From positions 1,860,001 through 1,924,000 of the forward strand of contig JAVHNS010000004.1 of assembly GCA_036872755.1 (NCBI GenBank): a stretch of DNA of 64,000 nt. Direction: 5' to 3'. The notes beneath the pieces were generated by a model. That model was not told the origin of the DNA. It did not search any database and saw only the letters and a program-made list of their open reading frames with translations. This document shows, in pieces, positions 1-12,500 of this stretch (position 1 is its first letter; each line of letters starts with the position of its first letter). Source of the stretch: Orbilia blumenaviensis (lineage: Eukaryota > Ascomycota > Orbiliomycetes > Orbiliales > Orbiliaceae). Made by a program: the position numbers and the translations under genes.

Positions 1-2063
1 AGCGGAGCTGCCGGCTTGGCGTTAGAGCATGCGTATTGTCTGTACAAGCTTGGTGATCTGAAGGGTGCTTTGGAGATATCGATTGATAAGGTGGAAACCG
101 AGCGGAGACAAAGGGCTTTGAAGCATCTACATGCTCAGGCTGTATGTTGACCTTTTATCTACGTCGTAAATTTTACTACAAAAAAAAGTGGGACTGTATA
201 CTGATTGGGGTATTTCTACGTCGTCGTAATTTACAGCAATACCGAGCAGAGGATTTCCAAGCCGCTACAGCTATCTACGAAGAATTGTCGACACTACCTC
301 CACTCGTAGACAACGAAGATTACGACTTAAAGGTCAACCTTGGAGCATCGGAAGCGCAATTATCGTTTATTGGAAAGGATGGACTACGTCCGAAGAAGCG
401 CGCCACCGCTGAAGACCTACAGCAGTACGAAACCGCTTTCAATGCAGCATGTATTTCAGTAGCTCGGGGTGATCTGAACGCTGGATTGATGCTCCTGAGA
501 ACGTCGAAGAGTATGCATTTTCTCGTTTTCGGACATACTCATGGGTGTGACATATACCAAGTGCTAATACTTGTTTTACAGAGCTCTGCAGCAACCTGGA
601 AGGTGTATCGGAGGAAGATATCCAAGCTGAGCTAGCACCTGTGATTGCCCAGGAAATCTACGTTCTTATCAAGTTGGGAAAACTCGAAGAGGCAGTGGCG
701 CTCTACAAATCGTCAGACATCTTAGAGTACGTCTCACATATACGGTATCCTCATTTAAATTTTTGCTAACAATATAATTGCTGTAGAACAACCGACGAAG
801 CTGCCAAGCTAGTTGCATCAGCAAACTGCTATCTAACATCCCAGACACCCAATCCCCACGTCGGGCTTCGTGTTTATGAGGCTCTCCAGAAGCGTCCGGA
901 GGGCTCCCAAAAACCGTTCACATTCCAATCCGACATCCTAGACCAGAACACAGCAATCCTAAACCTCCAAGCTGGCAAGGAAAACGCAGCAATTGCCTCT
1001 GCAAAAGCATTAAAGGCCAAGAATCCAAATGACTATACCCTATCTACCATCGTAGCCTCGATCGAGCTCCAAACTTCCGACTCCTCATCTGCAAAATCGA
1101 TAGCGAAGACTTTGAAAGATGGCGCGAGTCGGAAATTAGGTTCGACAGCTGATATTGGCATTGCCTTTATCAACGCCCAAAATTACCTGAAAGAGAACAA
1201 TGTTACGAGTGCTGTCGCTGTTATTGAGACCTTAATAAAGGAACTGGAAAACCAGCCTGAGAAACGGTGGTTACCGGGCCTTGTCGGTGTAGTGGCGGGT
1301 TTATACACTCTACAGGGACGGAAAAACAAGGCGAAGGCAGAATTGGAGGCTGCTAGTGCATACTGGCGTAGCACTGCTAACCCTGTGAGTTCGCTCCATA
1401 TATTTGCTTGCTGGTGATACCCTTTTTTATTTTTACTTTTATAACCCGAGCATCGCGATCTAACACTTTTTTGATATGAAAATACAGGATCCAGCCATCC
1501 TCCTAGCCACAGGAACAGCCCAACTCAACTCCTCAAATCTCCAGGACCGTACCATGGCCGCTTCGATCTTCGAGTCTCTTGTCGCCAGCCATCCCTCAGC
1601 GCTATCTAACGCTGGCTACGTAGCCTCCCACCCGGCCGAAGACATGCCCTCAAGAATCGCCCAATTGACACCATTGACCACGCTTCTGAAAGATATCAAC
1701 GTCAACACCCTCCTAGACGCAGGTGTCGCCGCTCCACAAACCAAGAAGAGGCCATTGGAATCAACCTCCAAACCCCAGATTAAGTCGCGGAAGAAGAGAA
1801 AGATCAGACTGCCCAAGGCTGGAATCGACCCCAACAAGAAGCCAGATCCTGAGAGGTGGCTGCCGCTCCGAGACAGGAGTACATATAAACCGAAGGGCAG
1901 GAAGGATAAGAAGAAGGCGAGAGATCTGACGCAGGGTGGTCCGGTGGCTGACAAAGATGGCGATACGGAGATGATTGGAGGCAATGCGGTGACGAAAGTT
2001 GCGCCGTCGCAAAGCGCTGCTTCGAAGAACAAAGGAAAGAAGAAGGGTGGAAAGCGGAAGTAG
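1..2063 (+). CDS. SRP72: Signal recognition particle subunit SRP72 (5'-truncated by window edge)
   Basis: This is the 3' part of SRP72, the largest SRP protein, which with SRP68 binds 7S RNA and helps target ribosomes to the ER. The frame is open from base 1. Visible exons are 1-141, 237-510, 582-726, 787-1384 and 1488-2063, giving 577 residues. Most of it is helical TPR-like repeat. The C-terminus carries the lysine-rich SRP72 RNA-binding motif, including KKRKIRLPKAG followed by DPERWLPLRDRS, which is the family signature. A basic low-complexity tail rich in K and R ends at TAG 2061-2063. The start codon and N-terminal TPRs lie upstream of the window. The assignment rests on the conserved DPERWLPLR block and is very secure. 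The SRP receptor beta gene, part of the same pathway, lies 15 kb away. Confidence 0.95.
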
Positions 2064-2297
2064 TAGTAGACGACGTAATAAACCCCTCCCTTCTGTTGTA
2101 GACCTTTTGTTTTTGAGGGTGTTTGTGCTCTTGTCGTATATGGTCGTATATCGGGCGGTAAATGCTCTATCTGGGTATCATATGTACAAGTGCAAGATCG
2201 AGGCAAGCAAGAAAAAAAAAAGATAAAAATATATAAATAATAAAAGCAGTAATATGAGAGCCAAAGAGGGCCTTCTCTACGAGAATAGAGTATCTTC

Positions 2298-2975
2298 CTA
2301 TAACGCGATAGCTAGGTTAGTCTTCCCCGAATCCTGCCAAATGGTAATATAAAAGAAGTATTTATAAGGAGTACATACCTCTCTCAAGTACTCTCCCACA
2401 TCCGCCTGCCTAAACGCCGTGATACCAGTGGGGTCCTGTCTCCTCACTTCTGACGTCGACTTGGCAGTAACTCCAAACCCGAGCGGAATATCACCCATAG
2501 AATACACCACACACCCCTGGTGCTCAACAACATCATCACCCAACCGTCCAACATGCGCCTTCAGCACGTTATTCCCGTACACGAACGGCATTTCGCCATT
2601 GGGCTTAACCCAGATCTTATATCTAGCATGAGGAGCGATCATGTCGAGGGCTGTGATGTGGAGTTTGAATTTTCCGGTCTTGGAGAACTTGCCGAGACAG
2701 GTGCCCATTGAGAGGAGGGAGCCACGGGAGATGGAGGTCGCGAGGTTGGCGATTGAGGTTCGGACATAGTAGACTCGGTCTTTTTGGAGGCGGAAGGTGT
2801 GTGGGTCTGAAGGTCGGTCGATGAGGTGGGTGATGTTACGACCAATACTGGGATGGTGAGTTAGCAACTGTACTGGAGATGTGTGTTCTATTGTGTTTGG
2901 TATAATTATGGAGACATACTAGTTGGCCAGCTTCTCGAAGACCTTCTTGGTCTCTTCGTCGGTGAGAGGGCGCAT
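2298..2975 (-). CDS. NIP7: 60S ribosome subunit biogenesis protein NIP7
   Basis: Nip7 is a small nucleolar protein needed for 27S pre-rRNA processing and 60S assembly. Exon 1 is 2975-2920 (starting MRPLTDEETKKVFEKLANY). Exon 2 starts at 2847 (IGRNITHLIDRP) and carries the conserved core and a C-terminal PUA domain with GNNVLKAHVGR and SMGDIPLGFGVTAKS. A near-perfect donor at 2378 (GAG|GTATGT) and an acceptor ending at 2334 define a 45-nt in-frame intron close to the stop. With it spliced the protein is 186 residues, without it 201; yeast Nip7 is 181. The normal family ending just after EYLRE favours splicing. The gene is divergent from PUS1, with 233 bp between the two start codons that must hold both promoters. 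Identity is certain; only the last few residues are open. Confidence 0.95.
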
Positions 2976-3208
2976 CTTGATAAGTGTTTCTTTTGGTAAA
3001 AATTCCCTGTATAACTGAAGGAAAGATGTCGAAGATTAGGATTTGGCTTGCTGGGCTGTCGCATTAGTTAGAAAAAAAAAGTTAACAGGGATTTTCGCGA
3101 CCTCTCCCAAAAAAAAAAAAAGTTAGCAGGCGCAGAGCTTAGCCGAATACAAACCAGTCAGAGAGTGAGTGACCTCGAGAAATCCAATCCACGAACGACT
3201 ACAGTGGA

Positions 3209-5524
3209 ATGCCCCTCCCCCTCCTCCGTCAACTCCTCCGAAGTACCACCGTTCGCTGTATACGTCCGAAATCCCACAAGGCCCTACAGTCAGTCTATAT
3301 TCGGAGCTACTCAATTAAACAAATCGTCTACGAAGACGAATACCTTTCACAGCCACGGATCCCAGCGTCCTCCTACCTCATCAGAAGTTACTACTTAGAC
3401 CTCGTCGGCCCCCGTCCGAGAGCCTACAACGACTATATGGACCAACAATCATTATCAACATCGGCAATTGCCGAGGGTGCGGCTGCAACTCCGGTAGTCG
3501 CTGAAAATGCGACTCCAATTCCGAGCTCAGCAGCTGTCGATGCTGTTGCTCCAGCGGTAGAGCCGGAAGCAGATGGTGAAGCAGACGACGCCGAAGCCCG
3601 AAAACGCCGTGCCTCTGATGCATCATCAACGTCCTCCAGACCTGACAAGAAGCTGAAACACATGACCCGTAGCGAATTCCGCCGGACCATGAAGCAGGAC
3701 TGGAAGGAACGGAAGGCTATCAAGGACCAAACGGGCAAGGATCCAGCTCTGGAAGATGGAAAGGACAAAAAGAGCAAATGGAAGAAGGGTTCAAGAAGGC
3801 CGATTGAAGAAGGGCCGAGATTGGGCAGAGAACTGGCTGAAGGCGAAGAAAAGGAGGAAAGAAAACCTAAGAAGAAGGTCGCAGTTCTGATCGGCTACTG
3901 TGGAACCGGGTATCGAGGCATGCAGCTGTACGTATCTCGTATCTCAGATATCACAATCCACGCGATATCTGTCTAACAAAATGAACGAAAAACCCACAGA
4001 AACCCACCCACGAAAACAATAGAAGGCGACCTCTTCGCCGCCTTCGTAGCCGCCGGCGCAATCTCCAAAGCCAATTCCGACGACCCCAAAAAGTCCTCCC
4101 TCGTCCGCTGCGCCAGAACCGACAAAGGCGTCCACGCAGCCGGAAATGTCATTTCCCTGAAACTCATCATTGAATCCCCCACCGTTATAGACGACATAAA
4201 CGCCCAATTGGTCCCACAGATCAGAATATGGGATATCATACCCACCACAAACGGATTCTCATGTTACCAATTCTGCGATTCGAGGGTATACGAATACCTA
4301 GTTCCTACATATTGTTTCCTACCGCCCCATCCGACAAGTTATATGTCCAAACGGATGGCAAAAGTAGCGGAAGAAGAGAATGATCTTGAAGCATGGAGGG
4401 AAAGGTACGAAGACTCGCCTGGCTTCTGGCAAAAAGTCGCGGATGAGGTGAAAGCCGAACTCGAAAGACAGGATTTCCCAGAAGACATAATCCAACAAGT
4501 CTTAAACTCGAAAGCAGAGGATTCAGAGGAACAACTACCGAACCTTCTCAACGAATTTGATGCCTCGAAACCAGCTGATCCCTCTGAAAACCGGGAAACA
4601 GCGGTAGTAGAGCTCGAAGACGGCGGCATGGTCGAAGTCACACCCATGGACATCACACCCGTAGAACCAGCAGAAGCAGAACCCACAACAAGCACCCACA
4701 AATACTCAAAAGCCCTCTCCACCGCCCGTAAAATTCAAAAACAGATAATAGCCCGCGCAAAACACTCCTTCAGGATCCCTGCCGCCCGACTCGAGCGAAT
4801 CCGCAAGGCCTTCGAACTCTACGAAGGAAACCACAGTTTCCACAACTTCACAATCCAAAAGACCTTCAAAGACGCCAGTGCTAAGAGGTTCATCAAAACT
4901 TTTAAAGTCAGCGATCCCATCATCATCGATGATTCAGAATGGCTTAGCCTGAAAGTCCACGGACAGTCATTTATGATGCACCAGATCAGAAAGATGGTTG
5001 GGATGGTAATGCTGACGGTGAGGTATGGATGTCCAATTGAGAGAATCACGGAGGCGTACGGAAGACTAGTTGTCCCGATCCCTAAGGCGCCGGCATTGGG
5101 GTTGCTGCTAGACCATCCAGTATTTGAAACCTACAACAAGAAGGCAGAACAATGCGGAAGAGCCCATCTTTCATTCGAGGCACACAAGGAAAAGATTCAG
5201 GAATTTAAGCAAAAGAATATCTACGACAAATTGTTCATGGAAGAACAGAAGATGAATACGTAAGATCGGAATAAATTCCCAAATAAAATACTAGACAAGC
5301 TTACTAACAGCCCCCCTCCCCTTCCTTGAACCAGATTCAACGCCTTCCTCTCCTTCCTCGATAACTTCGAAACCCCAGAATTTGAGTACCTAACCTCCAA
5401 AGGCATGAAATCCGTCCAAGAAGTCCACCGTCGCAAGAACCAGGGCAGTAAAGAAGGTTCATCAAAGGATGAACAGATAAACGCTTTGATAGAGTCTGAA
5501 GATGAGGAGAATGCAGATAGTTAA
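3209..5524 (+). CDS. PUS1: tRNA pseudouridine synthase PUS1 (TruA family)
   Basis: Pus1 isomerises uridine to pseudouridine in tRNAs and some other RNAs. Exons are 3209-3927, 4000-5259 and 5335-5524 (722 residues). The first junction restores the family sequence GYRGMQL|NPPTKTIEGDLF. The catalytic aspartate lies in CARTDKGVHAAGN (exon 2, near 4110-4145). The C-terminal half has the TruA block with FMMHQIRKMVGM. An acidic, low-complexity insert (about 4340-4700) separates the two halves of the catalytic fold. The first ATG at 3209 gives an Arg/Ser-rich, acid-poor leader of about 75 residues that looks like a mitochondrial presequence. A second in-frame ATG at 3437 would drop this leader and leave a nuclear-type form with a K/R-rich stretch. 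Fungal and human Pus1 act in nucleus and/or mitochondria, so dual starts are plausible but not proven. Confidence 0.95.
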
Positions 5525-6549
5525 AAGAATTCTCTTAAACCTCCTTTAAAAGGGTTCTTTGGAGAATTTGATGTCTTCTTTGGACGCATTTTATGAAAAT
5601 TTGTATATTAGAGATATTACGCTACATTAGAGATATCTTTGGGGGGATAATTGGGATTGTATATATAGTACTTATTTGTATACCACCGATGTATACTACA
5701 GGCCTGTGCTCGCAGTGACCTTGATAAACTTATGCTACCTTGATCTCGTAAACCAGCCTCAACTGCTACCTCAATTATAAAATATTGGTCTTCATAAATC
5801 AAACGGTTCTCCAAAAAAAAAAACGGAAGATACATGAAAACCATAGTTGTAGAAAGGGACCCACTAACCCCTTTATCAGATAGGATACCTACGTAAAAGC
5901 CATTAATTAAACAAAAGTACTAGTGATTAAAAACTGAACTCCTAGAACTATTTCAAGATTGAAAAAAAAAAAAAAAAAAAAAAAACCTACAAAGGGACAC
6001 TCAAGAAAACAGGTACAGTTAAGAAATGTTTGAAGCCATATCCGAAGCGGAAAAGACGAGAACGCTTATCGTGAAAGAAATGCAAAGGGAGGGAGGTGGG
6101 CAATCCTTTTTTCAGGTCCCAGTTTAGCTGTTAAACTCCCGCCTGTTCTAAAAAAAAAACAGAAGAAAATAAGGTATAGAGAAGAACCGTGGGGGCAAAG
6201 GGGGAAAAAAGCAAGGAAGGAAAACCAATCCTTCTACGTATGATTTTGGGGAAATACCGGATGGAACGGGAACAAATGTCGAAAAACGTAACATATCCAT
6301 GCAATGCAAGCCTCAACTACAATGCAATGCCATCTATTTCAGTAGTAGTAATAGCTATAGTAGCAATGGCGCGAAAAACCCCAACCTTATCGCAGTCCAG
6401 AGGCTCGAGTAGGAGCTATAATAGTCGCAAAATCAAAATCCAGAGGAAACAGACAAAAAGGGAGGAGGACATTTCCCAGGCCAACTTCATAATGTAAGGA
6501 AACACCAGAGGCAATAGGAAAACAAGTAGGGAAACAGTTTAAGACCCTA
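5525..6549. other. Convergent intergenic region, no gene seen
   Basis: About 1 kb between the ends of PUS1 (+) and the ubiquitin hydrolase (-). It is A/T-rich with short homopolymer runs and a pure A tract of 24 nt at 5962-5985. I see no conserved coding segment; the open frames are short and compositionally random. It presumably holds both 3' UTRs. Confidence 0.6.
5962..5985. repeat. Poly(A) homopolymer tract (24 nt)
   Basis: An uninterrupted run of A between two convergent genes. It may mark a retro-insertion scar or simple slippage; no source element is visible beside it. Confidence 0.9.
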
Positions 6550-9500
6550 TCAGTTACTGCTATAGTCATGATCGAGAAGATCGATCTCCTGTGTAAGACT
6601 AGCACTGTCGGAATTGGCGAGATCTGTGTCAATGGAAGTTAGCGAAGCCAATTCAAACCCGTTGTTACTAACGTTGTAGGCTTCGCTAGACATACCACTT
6701 GGCTCGTCCTCTTCTACTATCACTAGTCGATCAACACTGTTTCTGATATCTGGGCGTCCGATGTTAGCTGATTGCTTCGCCTTTGTGTTCGGTGCATCCG
6801 GAGGTTGGTTCCAAACTCACTCTCAACTTTGAGTCTAAGCTCCAGGTCCTCGTCTGTTTCGTCCATGCCATCGCAACATGGTCCAAGGATTCGCAAGATA
6901 TTCGCAAGTCTAGTTTCGTCTCGTATCATCTGAGGACGAGTCTTCGCAAATTTTGCATCAATCCAGGTGATGGCGTGAGCGGTAAACTCCCGGAGCATTT
7001 CCTTCTGGTTACTTCGCACCCTTTCGCTTTGGTTGGGAATATCTCCTACAAAATTTCGCAAGAGAAAGTCTTCCGTCGCAGCTCGGACAGCTTCATCATG
7101 GTATGTTAACAAGGGTGGCGCCCATATCTTTGCGTTCTCCGTGACCTGATTCGCAATGAAAGAGGGGCCAAAGTTTGGATTGCGGGTCACAAAAGCAGTC
7201 TTGAAGAAACTCAAATGTTCAACCCCGCCGTGTGCCCCGATCGTCTTAACCTCTAGAGCAATGCGTCGAATCATCTCTCGAACCTCAGGTGCGAGTTTAA
7301 CATTCTCGAGGAAAACGATAATTGCCTGTAGCGAAGGTTCTGCCAGGTGCGCCGGGTCAACGGCGACGGTAGCATGAAGGGCTCTGACCACATCGGGCAG
7401 AACTCCCAGCTGTGGCTCACTAGAAACAAGTTTCTTCAAGATCTTGTTGATCGCTTTGATGCTGGCGGTGATATCCAGAGGCTTGTAGAGTATGTAAAGT
7501 CCATTCTTTTTGGTGCAGTATCGGAGTGTAGCTGACTCACGACGAGTGATCGGAACACCATATCCCTCTCGATACTCTCGGTTACTCTCGTCTTCTCCAT
7601 CATCCTCCCCGTCGTTAACGGCATTGGCACTGTTGAGGTCGCAAACTTCTAGAAGGGCGGCAATAAACTCCAGAAGCCCCGAATGGAGCATTTTTCGACC
7701 CTTGTCTACGAACCTGGCCAGAGCGCCATATTTCATCTTGGTGTTTCGTGGAAGGAATTCAATCATGAAGACTTCAAGCGACCTCTTCAAGAACCCGGCG
7801 TTGATAAATTGGATTGCATGGTCCGTTGATAGTTCGGCGACATTCCTGAGGAAACCGAAGTAGTCGTCCCATGCCCTCATATGATAGCATAATACATCGA
7901 AATATTCGCCACACTCCCGGATCATCCATTCAAAGAAGGCAAGCTGTTTGGGCCCTCCGTTGTCAATATTTTGAGCAGCAAATATTATTAAATTCCCAAA
8001 TTCCTGTCGAACTCGTGGTGTGCCACATTTGAGCAATGTATTCCTAAGAGATTCAGGGTGTATTTCTAGCCAGCCGAGCAGCCCCTTACAGCAGAGTCGG
8101 CAGCCTTTGATAGTTTCGCCTATGGCTGCAAGAAAATCGATTGTTTGCTCACAATCCTTAATCTTGACCGCAATTTGTCCGAATGTATCAAGCATTAGCT
8201 CCAGTGTATTATCTTCGAGCTTGTGTTCCTCGGAGCAGCAACCTCCATTCAGGTCTTGTAAGCGTTGCATAAACCCTGAAACAAAGTCGAGATGGCACGT
8301 ATCGAATAAGCAGTAACGACGTAGGGCATTTTCATTTTCCTCGAATATGGTCCTGTGGAGTTCCGGTTCGACCTGGATCGGGGCACGAGGTTGTTGGGGT
8401 TGTGACGCCACCCGTTCGTAGAAAAGCATATAGGCGCTATAGGGTTTCATGAAGGAGTGGGGAAGTAGCCCGTCCTTAGCTGGCAACGTGTCCGGTCCAC
8501 CGAAACAATTATATGGAATAGTGGATTGATCGAACAACGATACATCGGCATCGTTAAACTCGAACCAGACTGGCACCCCTTCAATAGTCTTGCCTTCTCT
8601 ATCTTTTATGTAAGAATAGTAATGCCCAGTTTCGGCAGTACCGCTGTGAACGAGAACACCGACGAGCTCGAACTCATCTATTATTGGCTCTCCTTTTTGT
8701 GACCCGTTAATTGCATCTATGGAGTATGGGTGCAGATCAATTCTCGTTGGAAATTCGAAGACATCGTTAATCTTGCTTCGATTCATTGTCCTAAGGTCGA
8801 ATTCGAATCTCTTCAGGTGGAAAATGACTTGATTCGGGATTTGTTTTAGGCACGTCCTAAACCACGGTTAGTTAATGACCCATGACTAAGGACCTAAGGC
8901 GACTTGCCTCTTGACCGCATCGACATGTTTGTTGCAATCCGTGCAGGAATATTTGTTATCTACACTATTAGAATGGGAACAATCTCACCAAAATCCGACT
9001 TGATGCGCACTTACCGCCATTCAGGGTTTCACCCTCCACATAGGCCTTCAAAGATTCTTGGAGATTCTTTTTGCCTTTTATGTCACATTGAATCGCGGAA
9101 AACGACTCCTCCCGCTCCGAAACATGTTCACACTCCATTGATTTAACTTGTTGAACAAAAGTGCCGCCGAAAAAGCCTCTAAAATCCTTCTTGGAGTCTG
9201 GGGAGACAATTTGGCTTTCAAGCCTATCGCATAGCAGATTATAGAATTCTTCAACATCCATCTGAATACCGACGTCAATGAGTTCTCCATCGTAATCGCG
9301 GATCGTTGCGACGAAATCCTTAGGTTCAAAAGCTCTCTGCCACGAGTCCTGGAGATTTGCAAAGATAGTTTTGAGGGTATCAAGTGGAGTGAAAGTTTCA
9401 GTGTCTGAGTCCGTATTGAGGATGAATTCTCGGAACGGGAGGTTCATGAAGAGTTGTATCAAAAGCGAATTGAGATAGCACGTATTTGATAAGTTTTTCA

Positions 9501-12500
9501 ACCCAACATGCCCAGCTTCAGAGCGGAGCCACCGGCTACGGTCCACGCTGAAGAGTGTCGGCAATCCAGATGCGGCTAGGAAATATTAGTAACTAACGAT
9601 GCTGGTACTGAAAACTGGGATTGCGGGCCGTACCCTCGATAAGAACTTCCCCGAGAAACCTTACAAGATCTCCCATGTCTTCGGGGGTCTGCAAGACCAT
9701 CGTTGAAAGTTGATTTAGGTGATGCCGAGATTCTGTTGTGAGAACGATAGCACCATTCGATTCACTTGTATCCATAGCTTCGGGGTCATCAAGCCCTGCA
9801 CTAGTCAGGGGTGGGAATAAGAATCGTTCTTGAAGCAGCACTCCGAGTTGACTAAGTGAGTAAAAGTGTCAGCTACTTTATAGATCTTATTTAGAGAGTT
9901 AGTACTAACGGGTGGGAAGTCCATGTAGAGTCAAATCCACAATCTGAGACTTTGATACAAGTAGTCAAGAGATTTGAAAGCCCGAAAATAACGTTGTCTT
10001 GAACAAAAAGATCGATGGACTCTTGGCAATTATGCCGGAGTAGCAGGTCGCACCAGTCCGAAAAATATCTCGCCGCCTGATCGTCGGATTGCTCATAGCT
10101 GGAGATTAGAACGAAGACTTCTTGTGTAGCGTGGAATGTTTCCAGGCTTTGTGGCACGACGTTTAAAGTGTGGGGTATAAGGTCATAGAGACTCTTCCAA
10201 ATATACATGGCGACTTTGATCGTGTCTGTTGAGAGCTCCTCCGGCGCATCCCGGCCGGTAGGCACGGCAGCAAAGGCATCGTGGCTAGCGTTAGTAACTG
10301 CAGCGCATATGTCTTTCCGTAAATCTTCTCGGATATCCTCCAAGAGGAACGATTTTAGCGACGCAGGGAATCGGCCCTTATCCAGTATCACCTCCAGTCC
10401 GTTGGGATTCTGAATCGAAAGAGAAAGTACTGATCTAAATGCCTTAACACCGACCTTGCCAGCGTCAGACGTAATCAGTCCTTGGAATTCGCTTAAAAGC
10501 GAAAGGAGAAATGATATTAAAACCGGGGCGTCGTAGGCTGGTTGTGGTGAAGGGATTGTTCCCGACGTATCTATGATTGATGAGTGAGAGAACCTAGAGC
10601 CTGTTCAAAAAAAGACTACTTACGAGAAATCAAAGGGTAGAGGCAGTCCAAAAGCGCGATAATAACCTCGGTACGAGATTGCACAGCTCGAACACTGGAA
10701 ACATCAAAGGATAACAGTGTCTTAGATACCCATTCTGAGAGTGCATGGACTTCCGTAGGTTCCATGGACCCAACATTTGTGTGCTCGACCACATTCCTGA
10801 TAATGGCAAGGGCGTACAATAGCTTGAAAGGATGACGGGTTGTCGATTCAATCGGGGTGGTGAAAAGGGCTTCCTTCATCTCAGAATACCTGTCAACCGG
10901 GGGGCTAAATCGGCCTATAAGGCGCCAAATCTACGTAAGGTTAGTCTTGCGGTATATGAAAGAATTCGAGGCAATCATACCTTCTCGCTATACTCGTCTG
11001 GTAACGTCAGCAGTTGATGAAGATCCGCAAAATGTTTTTGCACCTCCGTTCGGACGGCTTCATTCGTTGTCAGCCCCGATAGATTAATTGGTGTCATTCG
11101 ACTTTGCAAAATCATGTAGCATCTATTAGTGACACTAAGGTCCAGTAGGCTACTCTCTGCCTCCGCCCAGAAGACTTCTCTCCCAGAGCAGATCAGCCGA
11201 TAGTTCTGAAATCCAGTGATTAAGCCGAGATGCTCGTAGAACTCTTTCCCCGTCAAAGAGGCCGGGACCGTGATTTCACATTTCTAATTTAAAGTAAGTG
11301 CCTGGAAGAGCTGTATTAAGGGAATACTATACGTACGGCACCGCTATACTTAGGAGCGTAGCCCTGGAAACTGATTGTGAGAGTCTGGCATAGCTCATCG
11401 TCTTCTAGTCCTGGGTACTCAAAAGCCTGGGCTTTCTGCGTGACATTAGAGTTCGCTGGCGTAGCCTCCAAAAGGTTCTGAAGTACGACAAGAGACCGCC
11501 GGAATTTCAATGCAGCGGCACCTTCTGAAGTTGATGACGTTTCTTCACCATCTCCCAGAAATGACGCCGCTTCGGCTAGTTCTCTGATGGAATGGTTGAC
11601 GAGATCGCAGTTAACTTTTGTGAGTAAATTATTTCCAGCGATATTTGTGCGGTGCTACAAAAATGTCTTAGTTTTACACAACCCCGGTATACCAAACGAA
11701 AGAAAAGGGAGCTCACATCTGCGAAGAAGTTAATGAGATAGTTGGTCGCTTCATTCGCAACATCATCCTGAGGAGCGGTGGTCACAATCCGCCACACCTG
11801 GTTAATTCCCTCAATTTTGAGGAACTCAAAGTCGTTGATCTAGAATATTGTTTGTTAGCAGCTTGATAGCCAGGGTTTTTTTAACGATCCCAACTTACAT
11901 CTAAGCCCTGATTGAAATACATAATAGCATTCTTGCAGAATTCCAAGCAGGATGGGACGAAGAGATACGGCTGTAAGGCGGGGAAGTAATCTCTGAATAT
12001 GGCGCGCATGAATGTATTCGACTAGAAGTGAGCGTTAGCATGAATCACTAAGATATCTGACAATAGGCGTTGGTTACCTCGGCTGCTTCGACACTGGTAA
12101 GCTGGGAAAGGAAATCACTGAAGAATGCAAACGAGCAGTTCCGAACACGTGGATCACGGGAGCTTTCGGCACAAAGAACCAACCAGAGTTGTAAAGCCTG
12201 GTGATCTTGAATCAACTCCGGGGTATTGAGCACGGCGAGCCGAAGCAATTTGAAGATAGGGTGCAGGTCCTGATAAAGGTTCTCAAAGTTGACCTGGCCC
12301 TCGACACATAGATTTGTTTGCCTGACTAGAAGGCCAACAAGATCAATATCGGCGATCTCCTGTGCGATCGATATAGTTGATCCATCCTCAAGACGTGCGA
12401 CATCAGAAGCTACAGACTTCAGGGTTAGTGAAATTCTATTTACGTCGTCGGAAGTGCGGTTCTCACGGAAGCTTTCCAAAACAGCGTTTAGAATATATAA

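Noticed and set aside
1616..2206. 196-codon minus-strand frame
   Set aside because: Antisense of the SRP72 basic C-terminus, with Phe/Leu/Ser bias and no family features.
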